Assembly: GCF_021728295.1 (NCBI RefSeq)
Contig: NZ_JAKJXE010000023.1
Location: 1-64,000 of the forward strand
DNA: 64,000 nucleotides
DNA from: Pseudomonas petrae
GTDB lineage: Bacteria; Pseudomonadota; Gammaproteobacteria; Pseudomonadales; Pseudomonadaceae
Direction: 5' to 3'
Made by a program: the position numbers and the translations under genes. Positions 1 to 9,302 of the stretch are shown here, one piece after another. The notes below the pieces were generated by a model, which was given only the letters and a program-made list of their open reading frames with translations, searched no databases and was not told where the DNA came from. Numbering within the stretch: the stretch's first letter is position 1; each line of letters begins with the position of its first letter.

Positions 1-544
1 CTGGGACGAACAGGCCTTGCACCAGCGCATCGGGGTGATCTTTCAGGACTACATCCGTTACCAGATGACGGTCGGCGAAAACCTTGGGGTGGGTGACGTC
101 GAAGCGTTCTATGATCAGGACCGTTGGCGCGATGCGGCCACTCAAGGTATCGCCGCCGAATTCATCGAACGCTTGAGCAACGGCTATCACACGCAGTTGG
201 GGCGCTGGTTCGCCGGTGGGCAGGAACTGTCCGGTGGGCAATGGCAAAAGCTGGCGCTGTCTCGGGCCTACATGCGCCGTGAGGCCGATCTGCTGATTCT
301 GGACGAACCGACGGCCGCCCTCGACGCTGCGGCCGAGGCTGCCGTATTCGAGCACTTCCGCGAGTACGCCAAGGGGCGCATGACGTTGCTGATTTCTCAC
401 CGATTCTCCAGCGTGCGCAACGCTGATCACATCATCGTGCTGGATCAGGGCCGGATTCTGGAACAAGGAACCCACGTGCAACTGATTGCTGGCGGCGGGC
501 GCTATGCCAGCCTGTTCGACATCCAGGCGCGTGGGTATCGGTAA
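1..544 (+). CDS. ABC transporter ATP-binding domain, C-terminal part (5' end outside window)
   Basis: This is the C-terminal half of an ABC ATPase. The frame is open from base 2, so the start lies upstream of the window. Visible in order are a Q-loop (VIFQDY), the ABC signature (LSGGQWQK), Walker B (LLILDEPTAALD) and the switch histidine (LLISHRFSSVR). Walker A is not in view. The ending (D-loop, H-loop, then QGRILEQGTH) is typical of exporter-type fused ABC proteins, so a membrane domain may precede it. The substrate cannot be inferred. The stop codon is at 542-544. Confidence 0.9.
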   Translation, partial: WDEQALHQRIGVIFQDYIRYQMTVGENLGVGDVEAFYDQDRWRDAATQGIAAEFIERLSNGYHTQLGRWFAGGQELSGGQWQKLALSRAYMRREADLLILDEPTAALDAAAEAAVFEHFREYAKGRMTLLISHRFSSVRNADHIIVLDQGRILEQGTHVQLIAGGGRYASLFDIQARGYR

Positions 545-1047
545 CCGCACCGACTACCCACTGACGAGGCAACACTCGTTTAGTCACCCAGGTAGTAGTG
601 GTTGAACAAACCGGCGGCCTGCAGGCCGATCAACCAGTGGCCGGGATTGCAAACCAGTTCGTGCCAACCCCTGATTTGCCTGGACAGCGCAGGATCGATC
701 TCTATTTAATCGTCCTGTACGCGTGGCCCGCTAGGGGGAAATTGCCCTGTACCTGACCACCTCTTCGCATTCAATTTGACCAGGTGTTCGCATCCTCTCT
801 GACCAGCATATTTCGCGCCCTCGACCGGCTGAAGTCGACCCAAGGCGGACGGTGCGCTTTCAGGCAAATTTATTTGAGTTCCTCTTAGGAGCGATGCAGT
901 CCTATTGCGTCCCGCCAGCACAAGATTTCTTCGAACTGGAAAGTTATAAGGAAGAGGGAGGAACAAGCCCGAGCAATGGATTTCTCTATTTTGTCCAGAT
1001 CTTCCATGGGCGAATGCCCCTCCGGTTCAGGGCAATCGTCGTGAGGG
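545..1047. other. Intergenic region without an intact gene
   Basis: Apart from the possible remnant at 580-705, no convincing coding frame is seen. Short frames at 706-966 (minus) and 852-1061 (plus) have low-complexity translations, poor starts and no family resemblance. The region separates the ABC gene from the minus-strand small-gene pair that ends at 1048. Confidence 0.4.
580..705 (-). pseudogene. Possible C-terminal gene remnant
   Basis: An open minus-strand frame of about 41 codons ends with LQAAGLFNHYYLGD and a TAA at 580-582. It is bounded upstream by an in-frame stop at 706-708. The composition looks like real protein (RGWHELVCNPGHWLIGL), but no start or ribosome-binding site precedes it. 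It is probably the decayed end of a lost gene; the family was not recognised. Confidence 0.25.
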
Positions 1048-1233
1048 TTATTTCATCGTGAGGCCACGATGCCTGGCCAGAGCGCGACGCAGGCGGAAGT
1101 TATCCACCCCCAGCGAGATGAGCAGCACGGCGCTCAGCACCGAAAACGCATCATCGCCCAGATAATGCAGGATCGCCCACGCGAGCAACGAGACGGCCAG
1201 GGCGCAGATCAACAGCAGCACAGAATCTTTCAC
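1048..1233 (-). CDS. Small two-helix membrane protein
   Basis: A 61-aa protein starting at GTG 1233 (MKDSVLLLICALAVSLL). Two hydrophobic stretches, about residues 4-23 and 30-42, flank a short LGDDAF loop, and the C-terminus is basic (RLRRALARHR), so it is probably an inner-membrane protein. Its start overlaps the stop of the upstream small gene in a GTGA junction, which implies translational coupling. The function is not recognised. Confidence 0.6.
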   Translation of the reverse strand: MKDSVLLLICALAVSLLAWAILHYLGDDAFSVLSAVLLISLGVDNFRLRRALARHRGLTMK

Positions 1234-1388
1234 GCGGTTTGCTGCCAGTGTTGATACAACATCTTCCTCTGCGTTGCCAGGGCCGTGGCGGTCGCAAGTG
1301 CAGTGGTTGCGTTGGCGAAGAGCGTTTCCGGGGCGGCAAGCCCGAGAGCATCCATGTTTTCTCTGAAGTACCGGTAAAACTCGGACAT
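1230..1388 (-). CDS. Small alanine/threonine-rich protein (52 aa)
   Basis: ATG at 1388 is preceded by AAGGAAGA at good spacing. The 52-aa product begins MSEFYRYFRENMDALGLAAP and ends QHWQQTA. It has an amphipathic, alanine/threonine-rich middle (NATTALATATALATQ). Its TGA overlaps the GTG of the next gene, forming a two-gene unit. The clear ribosome-binding site and the coupling argue it is real. The family was not recognised. Confidence 0.55.
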   Translation of the reverse strand: MSEFYRYFRENMDALGLAAPETLFANATTALATATALATQRKMLYQHWQQTA

Positions 1389-1601
1389 CTGTTGTCTTCC
1401 TTGGCAAAGTGGTTATTGCACAACCCGTAGGCGGTCTCGATCTGCAGGGTTGCTATCGTAGCCACCCGGAATCGGCCTGTCCAAAAAACATACACGCCTT
1501 TGGTAGCCAAATTTTTGGGTAGGGAAGCGATTGACCCATGAACAACTTATCCGGTGAGCAGAGGCAAAAACCGACCCAGAGTGGACCTTCACCGGAAGCT
1601 A

Positions 1602-2297
1602 TTATTGCTTCAGGTTTTCTATCAGTTTGCTTACCGCCAAATCAGTCACATGCGAAAACACTGCACGCAGTGCTTCGGGGTTGGTGGCGTACTGCTGAGG
1701 GGTAAAAGCGACGGTGTTGGTTTCGTTAAATACCGAAATAGTATCGAAGTTACGCCACACTGATGTGCCGTTGCGTTTCATGGAGCCGTTGACGCCAATG
1801 ACTGGGTAAAGCACGGTGCTGAAGTTTTTCAGGCAAAGCCCCCACTGCGAGACCATGAGTTCTACATCGGCGTCAGCCTTTTCTCCTTCCGCGACGATGG
1901 TGAATAGCCCTTCGCGCTTGATGCGCTTTTCAAAGCTTTCACGTACCAGCTGACCCAAATCAATACCATGGGCCTGCATGTTGTTCAGGATGGCTTGGGA
2001 AATATCTGCCTTTGCACCGTTAGCGGCCTTCGTGCCAGCTACAGAGCCGGCACCCGTCAAGGCGCTCGTGCCTGCGCTTGATGCTCCGGCGGCCATACCA
2101 GTAGCGGCACCTGCTCCAGCCCCCAGGCCTGCGCCCCAAGCCTGAGTCATGCTCGTGTATTTGAAGCTCTCCAGGGAAAAGTAAACGGGAAGAACCTTAA
2201 TCGTCTTGATCTGGCTGCGGTCTTCAACACTCAACGACTTGGTTACACAACCAGAAAGTAAAGCGACCGACATCAACGCGAGAAATAGCTTTTTCAT
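1602..2297 (-). CDS. Putative secreted lipoprotein with glycine/alanine-rich segment
   Basis: A 231-aa protein from ATG 2297; a TTG one codon earlier is the alternative start. The N-terminus MKKLFLALMSVALLSGCVTK is a lipoprotein signal peptide with lipobox LSGC, so the mature protein should be anchored in the envelope. Residues about 55-95 are a Gly/Ala/Ser-rich hydrophobic stretch (GAGLGAGAGAATGMAAG), resembling glycine-zipper outer-membrane proteins. The C-terminal half looks globular (VELMVSQWGLCLKNF). No specific role can be assigned. Confidence 0.75.
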   Translation of the reverse strand: MKKLFLALMSVALLSGCVTKSLSVEDRSQIKTIKVLPVYFSLESFKYTSMTQAWGAGLGAGAGAATGMAAGASSAGTSALTGAGSVAGTKAANGAKADISQAILNNMQAHGIDLGQLVRESFEKRIKREGLFTIVAEGEKADADVELMVSQWGLCLKNFSTVLYPVIGVNGSMKRNGTSVWRNFDTISVFNETNTVAFTPQQYATNPEALRAVFSHVTDLAVSKLIENLKQ

Positions 2298-2667
2298 CAA
2301 TTTTGCAACCGGTAGCGTAGATGATTGACGTATCGTCTGCCCCCGGATTTTCTTGAATTCCGAAACGTCTCCTTAGCCGTTGCAGTTTTCCCCTGATACT
2401 AAAGGCTCGCTATGCAGGGCTCTATGGGACAGGGCGCCTTGCCAATATCCACTGCCGATTCGTCAACCGCACACTAAGCTTATTTACCTGCTGAACCGCG
2501 ACGCCACATGCCGTTGCGGCTGGAAAAATGCCACCAGCACGATTCATGATTGGTCGGACATTGCTGTTGATCTATGCCCCTCAGATACTTGCTATGGGTC
2601 GGTAGCAGCCCGTCCATGCCATCGGCAGCATACGACCCTAAGCAGACATCCACGACAGTCTGCTTTC

Positions 2668-2853
2668 GGCCGATTCTGTAGAAAAAGTCGGTTCCTCTAG
2701 ACCGCCCGCATACTGACCGCAGAAAACTCCTTTTTTGGGCGCCGCTACGCGAAATGTGGGCCCGGAATCCTCTGCTAAATGTAGAGATTTCAATCTCAAG
2801 CGCGTACTTTTCTACGGTGGAAAACATGGCCGACTTTTTCAACAGAATCGGCC
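2668..2853. repeat. 186-bp MITE-like element with 24-bp terminal inverted repeats
   Basis: The 24-mer at 2668-2691 (core CCGATTCTGTAGAAAAAGTC) and the 24-mer at 2830-2853 (core GACTTTTTCAACAGAATCGG) are reverse complements with one mismatch. The 138 bp between them contain no convincing gene. This is the structure of a non-autonomous miniature transposable element or an IS remnant. The source family was not identified. Confidence 0.5.
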
Positions 2854-2856
2854 AAC

Positions 2857-2880
2857 AGCTGCCTTTCAGAAAGGGCAGCT
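2857..2880. repeat. Palindrome, terminator-like hairpin
   Basis: AGCTGCCTTTC followed by GAAAGGGCAGCT forms a near-perfect hairpin with a tiny loop, immediately beside the inverted-repeat element. There is no following T run, so it is not a clear intrinsic terminator. Confidence 0.35.
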
Positions 2881-3034
2881 AACGATCTAAACCGCACAGC
2901 CAGCTGTTACTCGGAAAATAAATCCGTCCCCTTTCCTACAGCGATGGCTCCATCATTACCGTCACATTGGATCTTTCTTTATCAAACTGCCGCTCTAGAC
3001 TGGCTCCATCCCTTGGCCAATCGGAAAGAAACCC

Positions 3035-3580
3035 ATGTCCGCCCCCGACTTCGACTGCCAACCCGATCTGTGCGGAAGCACCCTGAGGCTTAAACCTCTG
3101 GCAGACAGTGATCTTGAAGGTATGTTTCAGGCTGCGGCTGATCCAGACATCTGGGGCGACCATCCCGCCAGGGATCGCTATAAACGCAAGGTGTTCGAGG
3201 CGTACTTCGCCTCTCTACTCGCCACCAAGAAGGCGCTCGCTGTCATTGATATTGCCTCGGGGGAAATCGTTGGCACATCAAGCTATTACACACCGCCGGA
3301 CCTACCGAACAGCATTGCCATCGGTTTTACATTTCTGGTGCGTGCGAAGTGGGGTGGCAATTCCAACCGCGAGCTTAAGCAGTTGATGCTGGAGCATGCA
3401 TTTATGGCTTACGACATCGTCTATTTCCACATAGCGACTACGAACATTCGTTCGCAAACGGCCACGATGAAGTTGGGTGCGGTGCACTTGTATGACGCCG
3501 AACTGAAAATATCCGCCGCGCCTGCCTTGGCGAAGTGTTACGGACTTACGCACACTCAATGGAAGACGTCACGGGGGTAA
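3035..3580 (+). CDS. GNAT family N-acetyltransferase (RimJ/RimL-like)
   Basis: A 181-aa protein. The N-terminus (STLRLKPLADSDLEGMFQAA) matches the opening strand and helix of RimJ/RimL-type GNAT acetyltransferases, which transfer acetyl from acetyl-CoA to an amine. The central GEIVGTSSYY and the later TTNIRSQTATMKLGA fit beta-4 and the acetyl-CoA-binding end of the fold. An AAAGAAAC purine tract precedes the ATG. It stands alone between gene-poor regions. The substrate is unknown. Confidence 0.8.
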   Translation: MSAPDFDCQPDLCGSTLRLKPLADSDLEGMFQAAADPDIWGDHPARDRYKRKVFEAYFASLLATKKALAVIDIASGEIVGTSSYYTPPDLPNSIAIGFTFLVRAKWGGNSNRELKQLMLEHAFMAYDIVYFHIATTNIRSQTATMKLGAVHLYDAELKISAAPALAKCYGLTHTQWKTSRG

Positions 3581-3703
3581 AAGGGGCGGTCACTCATCTA
3601 TGGATGTTCCAACCCAAAACCTGCGTTGAGCAAACCCGGCTAGGCATGCTCGCGTCGCTATAGTCGACTCTATTGCCGACCGTACTTCCAGGAGCTTGTC
3701 CCA

Positions 3704-4573
3704 TTGTCCGACACGCCGATCAACGTCGCTTACACAAAGCGCTTCAACGCCGTACTCGCCTACATTGATGAGAATCTCGAAGGTGATCTGTCGGTGAAGA
3801 CGTTGAGTCATGTGGCGAATTTTTCGACGTTTCACTTCCATCGCCAATTCACCGCGTTCGTCGGCGTGCCTGTTTCACGTTATGTGCAACTGATGCGGCT
3901 ACGACACGCCGCCCATCGCTTGGCCGCCGTTGCGGATCACTCGGTACTGGAGGCGGCACTCAGTGCCGGTTTCGACAGTCCCGAGGCATTTTGCAGGGCG
4001 TTCAAGCGGGCGGTCGGTATGACGCCGAGTGCGTTCAGGAAGGCGCCGAACTGGCAGGTCTGGCATGCGGTGTTCGCCACCCCTCATTTTTCCAGGACTA
4101 TCATCATGCAAGTACGAATCGTGGAATTCCCCGAAGTCCGGGTCGCAGCGCTTGAACATTGCGGCTCCCCCGGGCTCGTCAATGAGAGCGTGAGCAGGTT
4201 CATCGAGTGGCGCATGCAGAGCGGCCAGTCGCCGGTGGCATCGAGTCGCAGCTTTGGCATTCCCTACGGCAACCCCGACACCACGCCAGCAGAAGTATTC
4301 CGCTTCGCCATTTGCGGCGAGATTCACGAGGCGGTGAAACCGAATGCGTTCGGCGTGCACGAACGGGTCATTGCTGGCGGTCGCTGCGTCGTAGTGCGGC
4401 ACGTAGGGTCGCCGGACCATATCGGCGAATCGATCTATCCGATCTACCGCGATTGGCTGCCTGCCAGTGGCGAAGAACTGCGTGATCAGCCACTGTTCTT
4501 CCATTACCTGAGCGTGTATCCGCAAACACCGCAGGATCAATGGCAAACGGACGTGTATGTTCCGTTGCAGTAA
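3704..4573 (+). CDS. AraC-family regulator with GyrI-like effector domain
   Basis: A 289-aa protein. Residues about 8-105 form the double helix-turn-helix of AraC/XylS proteins (LSVKTLSHVANFSTFHFHRQF, then DSPEAFCRAFKRAVGMTPSAFR). Residues about 130-288 form a GyrI-like small-molecule-binding domain, the layout of Rob/SbmC-type regulators. The start is a TTG with CAGGAG about 11 bases upstream; the next methionine would remove the first helix-turn-helix. It is probably a ligand-responsive activator. No target operon is evident nearby. Confidence 0.85.
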   Translation: MSDTPINVAYTKRFNAVLAYIDENLEGDLSVKTLSHVANFSTFHFHRQFTAFVGVPVSRYVQLMRLRHAAHRLAAVADHSVLEAALSAGFDSPEAFCRAFKRAVGMTPSAFRKAPNWQVWHAVFATPHFSRTIIMQVRIVEFPEVRVAALEHCGSPGLVNESVSRFIEWRMQSGQSPVASSRSFGIPYGNPDTTPAEVFRFAICGEIHEAVKPNAFGVHERVIAGGRCVVVRHVGSPDHIGESIYPIYRDWLPASGEELRDQPLFFHYLSVYPQTPQDQWQTDVYVPLQ

Positions 4574-4851
4574 CGGGGGCGAGCTGCTTTTTGATCTTGG
4601 CTGACGTTGGCGAGTGTCCGCTCAGGGGGATAGCTTTTTGTGACAGGCCGCAATCGACCCAAAGCTGCCGCTCGGGGAGGGGCGCTACCGGCCGATTTCT
4701 GCCACCCCACGCAGCCAGAAATCTATCCGAAGCGGCCATTGAAGAACAGCCACTCCAAGTTTGAAACTGCTTCACCTCCGCTACGGTAACAATCCAATCG
4801 TAAAATTGATCGACGCGCATAGCATTAAAAAAGGATAGAGTGTTTGCCGAT

Positions 4852-6078
4852 TTACTTATAGTCAATTTCACAGACGTACACTGGCGAATTCTCACCTTTT
4901 CTCTCCACTCTTACTCCGGCGGAACCAGCATTGATCAGGTAGGGCGTATCGCCATGTAGTTTAGGAAATCCGTACAAATTGCCTTGGCGATTTTCAACTG
5001 CCGTTAGATCGTTGTTTACAGGTGCTAGGATGCCATCCTCATAATCTTTTAGCGCGAGATGCGGACAAAGTTCGTCAGAACTGGTGAGAGCAGCTACGTT
5101 TCCAGGTATCCATGCCACGATCCGATCTTCAGGTACTTTATTTTTTCTGTCACGACCGAGAAACTCGCTATACGAATTCTTTGAGATCAAGATAATGTTG
5201 TGCTGTGAAATGAGCTTGTCTAGCTTTTGTTTGGCTTCGTTGACAAAGTAAAGGTTGCCTTTCTGGGTAGCGCTATCAGCATCCTTTTTGAATAATGCCT
5301 CATACCGCTCTGATCCGAGAGAATGCTGAATTAACATGCTGAGCGCGAGATCTTGGTGCTCGTCCAACTTCAACTGCTCCCACTGCATATCCTGAAACTC
5401 TTTCATCTCTAATACGGCTGCCCTAGTGCATTTGCCAAGACGCGACTCCAGCCCGCGATCAATCTTATGAGCTATTGATAAATCAATTTCGTTTCGCAAT
5501 TGGTTAAATATCGCAGGGCACAGAGTTTCGTCTAAGCTGATCACTGTATTCCAACCATGCTCAAAGGCAAGCCCTGAGTCAGGCGTCACGCTAGTGTCGT
5601 CGCAGTATGTCTCCGTGTAACCAGCGTTCCAGTCCCAACTGGCATGACAGCCGGTTATATGCGGTGAATCTTGTTTTCCAATGATCTCGATCTTGTAGTA
5701 TGAATCTGGATTAAAGCAGTACTAGTTAAAACTTATATCCTCAAGAACCGGGTGATCGTTAATTGACAACCGGTCGACGACTGCACCGCCTACCGCACCG
5801 CACATACCCTTATCTCTGATCTCGAGTATTGAGATCTGAGCTTCAATCTGAGCAGTATTGAGCGAACATTTTAAGGTGCTAGAGTCTGAAATAGGTTGGT
5901 AGCCATCGGGCACATCGACAGTCCCTACATCTGGTGTACTGGTAGCCATGGTGGCGACCAAGCTAAATGTGCCTGAGATTTGATCACATTTGTAAGCTAC
6001 ACCTGGGTTTGTCCAATCAGCGTATGATTGGCAGCAAAATAGCAAAGCTGCGACTAAGGTTGTAATTTTTATAGCCAC
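4852..6078 (-). pseudogene. Secreted-protein gene interrupted by one in-frame amber codon
   Basis: Two adjacent minus-strand frames, 6078-5722 and 5721-4852, are in the same reading frame and separated only by TAG at 5722-5724; no other stop lies between them. The likely start is GTG 6078, with AAGGA seven bases upstream, giving a classical signal peptide (VAIKITTLVAALLFCCQSYA) cleaved before DWTN. An alternative ATG at 6105 lacks that spacing. The downstream part (SWDWNAGYTETYCDD, then the 245-codon tail) would be periplasmic or secreted. The family was not recognised. It may be a recent nonsense pseudogene or a suppressed or two-part gene. Confidence 0.55.
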
Positions 6079-6105
6079 GGTACTGTCCTTTTTTATTGGA
6101 CTCAT

Positions 6106-6611
6106 CAGGACATATCTCTTTGCCGCTTACGGATAGAGATCCAAGGGAACCATAGACAAACCGACAGTTATGACGGCTCTAAGTCCTATTTGCACGGCAG
6201 GTGCGTTACGCCTGCTAGCCATTTACCTGATGCATTTTGCCACTACTCCCCTGCGCGAGCTATTAGTAATGCAGGCGTATGTTGTTGCGGATTGGGATGA
6301 GAACGCAGAGCTGCCCAGTTATGTGGCAGGTCAGCAGCGGCCTGAATGCGGCCAGACGAACTGATCCGGGATGCAGAGGGAGTCAGCGCCTTGCTCTTGA
6401 GCATCCGAAGACGTAGAGAATGACCGCCCGAAACCTGGGGCGATTCAAGTTTTTACTCTTCTTGCGGGTTCCTACCTGTTAATTGCCGTCAGCGGCTGAT
6501 CTTTCTCGAAAGGCGCTGAGGGGAAACTCTCGACTTGGCGTCCATAAAATCCCAGGGCCGCTATCGACCCAGCGCGGCCGTTCGTGATCCGTCTCTGCCT
6601 AGCTAGCGATC
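6106..6611. other. Intergenic region without a supported gene
   Basis: About 500 bases. A 64-codon plus-strand frame at 6170-6364 has no ribosome-binding site and no recognisable features. The words CGCTATCGACCCAGCG and GGCCGTTCGTGATCCG resemble the intergenic repeat text seen at 4620-4710. Confidence 0.35.
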
Positions 6612-6884
6612 ATGCTTTACAACCAAATCACGCTCTGGCCAGCCAAAGGGGCTTCTTTGTCTACCCTCGGTTCGGTTCGAAAACTCTGTACCGAACAACT
6701 CCCAACCAAAAACGACCTGATCGTGAAGTTTTTCAATATTGAAAACTACGGCGCGGTGGGCAATGGTCGTACCGATGACACCGAAGCGCTGCAAAGTGCT
6801 ATCGATGCGGCAGTCAGCTTCGGTGTTAAGCTGTTCATACCGACTGGCGGCTTCCAAAACATTAATGACACGCTGAAACTGTAA
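6612..6884 (+). pseudogene. Pectate-lyase-superfamily / tail-spike N-terminal remnant
   Basis: A 90-codon frame. NYGAVGNGRTDDTEALQSAI followed by FIPTGGF is the hallmark opening of pectate_lyase_3-type right-handed beta-helix proteins, including phage tail spikes. Family members run to several hundred residues; here the frame stops at TAA right after the first helix turn, so this is a truncated fragment. The upstream 40 residues (TLWPAKGASLSTLGSVRKLC) resemble tail-spike leader sequence. Probably a relic of an older phage or polysaccharide-modifying gene. Confidence 0.6.
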
Positions 6885-6975
6885 CCCGCCCCAAGCGATA
6901 TTGTGTGGCCTGATCTAAGGCTCCCCCTGACTTAAAGCACGTCCGGCAGTCCATTGAATCGGCTAATTAGCCTCC

Positions 6976-8022
6976 TTAGATAAATCCCTTGTCTGTAGCT
7001 CCTATCACCACACGATTGCGTCCCTGGCGTTTGGCATCGTAGAGCGCGGCATCTGCTGCGATGACCCAGTCCCGGTGGTGGGCCATCGGCGCGGAGAGTT
7101 GTGCGGCCCCGATGCTCAGCGAGACCCTAGGCAGATCGCTCTGCGCTTTGAAAGCTTCAGTGATGCACTGCTTGAGCAAGACAAGCATCTCCTCGGCCTG
7201 AGATGCCGTTGCGTCCCTCATCACCAAACCGAATTCATCCCCACCTAAACGGCCTGCCACATCGATCGCATTGCTGGATTCCCGCAGCGTGGACGCGAGT
7301 AGTCGAATGACTTCATCACCCACAGGGTGGCCATAGGTATCGTTGATCGCCTTGAAATGATCGATGTCGATCAAAGCCAGCGTGGTTGGAAGCTTGCCCT
7401 GTCGAGCGGACGTGAATTCTTCATCTAGAAAGGTCTTCCACGCACCTTGGTTGAGAAGGCCTGTCAGACTGTCGAAACGGCTCGCTTCCTTGAATTGCCG
7501 CTTATGCTCGGCGAGCTTGGCGGCCAAATTATAAGCCGCCAAGGCGACCGCTATAGGATAGATGGCGAGCATCGGCAGACAGGCATATACCTGGTCATGG
7601 CGCGTTTCAGGCAGAAACGATGACCCCAGAAAAGCGCAAGCGACTACGCATATCGAGGCCATCATCGGCAGGCTTGCCACCAGTAGTCGCGGGCCACCAA
7701 CGGCGATGCAATTCATGCAGAACATGGACACCAGCAACGTGCAAGGGAGGGCATTGAACTGCATAGCCGCGACCCATAGGCCTCCAAATGCCGACTCGAC
7801 GATCATGTTGCGGCACTCGACCAGGTAAGGGACGGGCACTTTGCGGCCGAGCAGGTAGGCGACGTGCGGCCAAATGAATCCGTGAAAGACCAGCAGTACC
7901 CACACCCAGGCGGGCATGGCGTAGTCGTTAAGAACGACGGATACCGCCCAAAATCCCGCCGCAGAGCCTAAGAGCCTGGGAAGGTAAATGCGTTTTGCGA
8001 AAGAACCTGGCTTAGAGGTCAT
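6976..8022 (-). CDS. Membrane diguanylate cyclase, MASE2-GGDEF
   Basis: A 348-aa protein that should make cyclic di-GMP from two GTP. Residues about 8-170 form a multi-helix membrane domain with the RIYLPRLLGSAAGFWAV opening typical of MASE2 (as in DgcC/AdrA). Residues about 178-340 are a GGDEF domain with intact signature GGDEF at 260-264 and metal/GTP residues in LIDIDHFKAINDTYGH. The allosteric RxxD I-site reads NAID (251-254), so product inhibition is probably lost. It is a single-gene unit. Cyclic di-GMP output usually controls attachment and motility. Confidence 0.9.
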   Translation of the reverse strand: MTSKPGSFAKRIYLPRLLGSAAGFWAVSVVLNDYAMPAWVWVLLVFHGFIWPHVAYLLGRKVPVPYLVECRNMIVESAFGGLWVAAMQFNALPCTLLVSMFCMNCIAVGGPRLLVASLPMMASICVVACAFLGSSFLPETRHDQVYACLPMLAIYPIAVALAAYNLAAKLAEHKRQFKEASRFDSLTGLLNQGAWKTFLDEEFTSARQGKLPTTLALIDIDHFKAINDTYGHPVGDEVIRLLASTLRESSNAIDVAGRLGGDEFGLVMRDATASQAEEMLVLLKQCITEAFKAQSDLPRVSLSIGAAQLSAPMAHHRDWVIAADAALYDAKRQGRNRVVIGATDKGFI

Positions 8023-8912
8023 AAAGCGCCTGGGGCCGAAACGGGGGAATGTGTGAAGGACAAAAATGGTCGGCGTCTGCAGAGTGGAGCAAGCTGTTTG
8101 GCGACTAGTTGCGCTCCGATGTGCAGCGACTTAAGCGCGTCAAAACTCTTAGGCGCTCCGGGCTAAGGCCAACCTGGGGGTGATGAATCCTATTCGTTCG
8201 TTTCATCTAAGGCAGTCGCGTTGCGCTTGCAACGCTGATCGAGTCGATCTGGTAAGTCACCTGCAGATGAGAGGTTGCCATTGATGACTGTCAGCAAACG
8301 CCAGTAGCGTTAATACTGTGCAATGCCGAAAGCGCTGCCGAACTCAGTTGAGTGTCCATTCCGACATCGTATGCACTGTGCTCAGCTGGTTTTGCAAGCG
8401 AACCGGTGATCGCGATGACGTCATGCCAGTGAGTGTCAGGACGCTGGTCTGTCGACCGAGAGTTGCAGCCTGTCAGTTATAGCATTGTCATGGCAGTGTC
8501 TCGCCGGCCTCGACACTCCTTACAGGCTAACGGCCGGTAGCTACAAGGCTTGATAGCATTCTGATCGGCGGTATGACCGCAGTCATGGAAGCTTACCTAA
8601 AGTTGCCAGTGATCCGATTGAAACTGGAGCGTAATTTCTATGGCCCCAGAGCACTCTCCATGAACAAATCAAAGGGACTTTAGAGTTTCGCGGCGGCGGC
8701 CACCACAAGTCATTTGTAGCCGGCGCGGCCATCCTGCCCTCGGCCGCTATTGGCCTAAAGCGGCGGGGCGCGCCCTGTTGCGCCTGGTTATGGTCAGGTG
8801 GATATCAGAGATCCAGGTATGGGTGGCCCTGGCCCGTAGCTGATGCGCAGCGACACACATTCAGATCCGGCCGTTTCATGGTATGACAACTCACCCGGTA
8901 GTTCCAGTTTCA
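8023..8912. other. 890-bp region without a supported gene
   Basis: No frame longer than about 40 codons with plausible composition is seen. A 36-codon frame starting at 8573 (MTAVMEAYLKLPVIRLKLER) is open but lacks a ribosome-binding site. Terminators and repeats are not obvious. This is one of the largest gaps in the window. Confidence 0.35.
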
Positions 8913-9302
8913 CTACGCAGTGAGGCGCAGAATCAGGCTTGCCAAAACCTCAACTGACCAAGGCTTGGATACGTACGTAATTCCAGATACGAGTTTGTAC
9001 GCAGTGCCGGCTGCACCAGAAGTCACGACAATGGGAAGGCTGGGAATCATCGACATTGCTTTGATCGCCAGCTCCCCGCCGGTTGTATCTCCCGGCGTAC
9101 GAAAATCAGTCCATAGCAGTCGTATTTCGACAGGTCCTTCCTGCATAAAACTCAATGCGTCATCCGCGTTGGCAAACACCAGCGGCTTGAAGCCGAGATC
9201 CGTCACCAGCTCGATCATTGCGTCCAGTTGTAATGGGTCATCTTCGACTAGCAATACTGATCCGGAGCGCATTGGCTGTGCTGCAACTTCAGTTTGAATC
9301 AT
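8913..9302 (-). CDS. Stand-alone response regulator receiver protein
   Basis: A 129-aa single REC domain: SVLLVEDDPLQLDAMIELV carries the acidic pair, LLWTDFRTPGD the phospho-acceptor aspartate, VVTSGAAG the conserved Thr/Ser position and YVSKPW the conserved lysine. No output domain follows, so it probably passes the phosphoryl group on or acts by protein contact, as in hybrid-kinase-associated regulators. ATG 9302 is preferred over a TTG at 9350 that lacks a ribosome-binding site. No kinase gene is adjacent. Confidence 0.85.
   Translation of the reverse strand: MIQTEVAAQPMRSGSVLLVEDDPLQLDAMIELVTDLGFKPLVFANADDALSFMQEGPVEIRLLWTDFRTPGDTTGGELAIKAMSMIPSLPIVVTSGAAGTAYKLVSGITYVSKPWSVEVLASLILRLTA

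Larger units (their letters stand above)
2298..3034. other. Gene-free intergenic region with repeat remnants
   Basis: No credible gene is seen in about 740 bases. Minus-strand frame 2480-2842 and plus-strand frame 2380-2700 have arginine/cysteine/serine-rich shadow-like translations. The region contains the inverted-repeat pair at 2668-2853 and a palindrome at 2857-2880. Its texture, with recurrent GGGTCGGTAGCAGCC-type words, resembles repetitive intergenic DNA of Pseudomonas. Confidence 0.45.

Noticed and set aside
2480..2842. A 120-codon minus-strand frame
   Set aside because: It runs through the inverted-repeat element; the translation looks like repeat-derived non-coding DNA.
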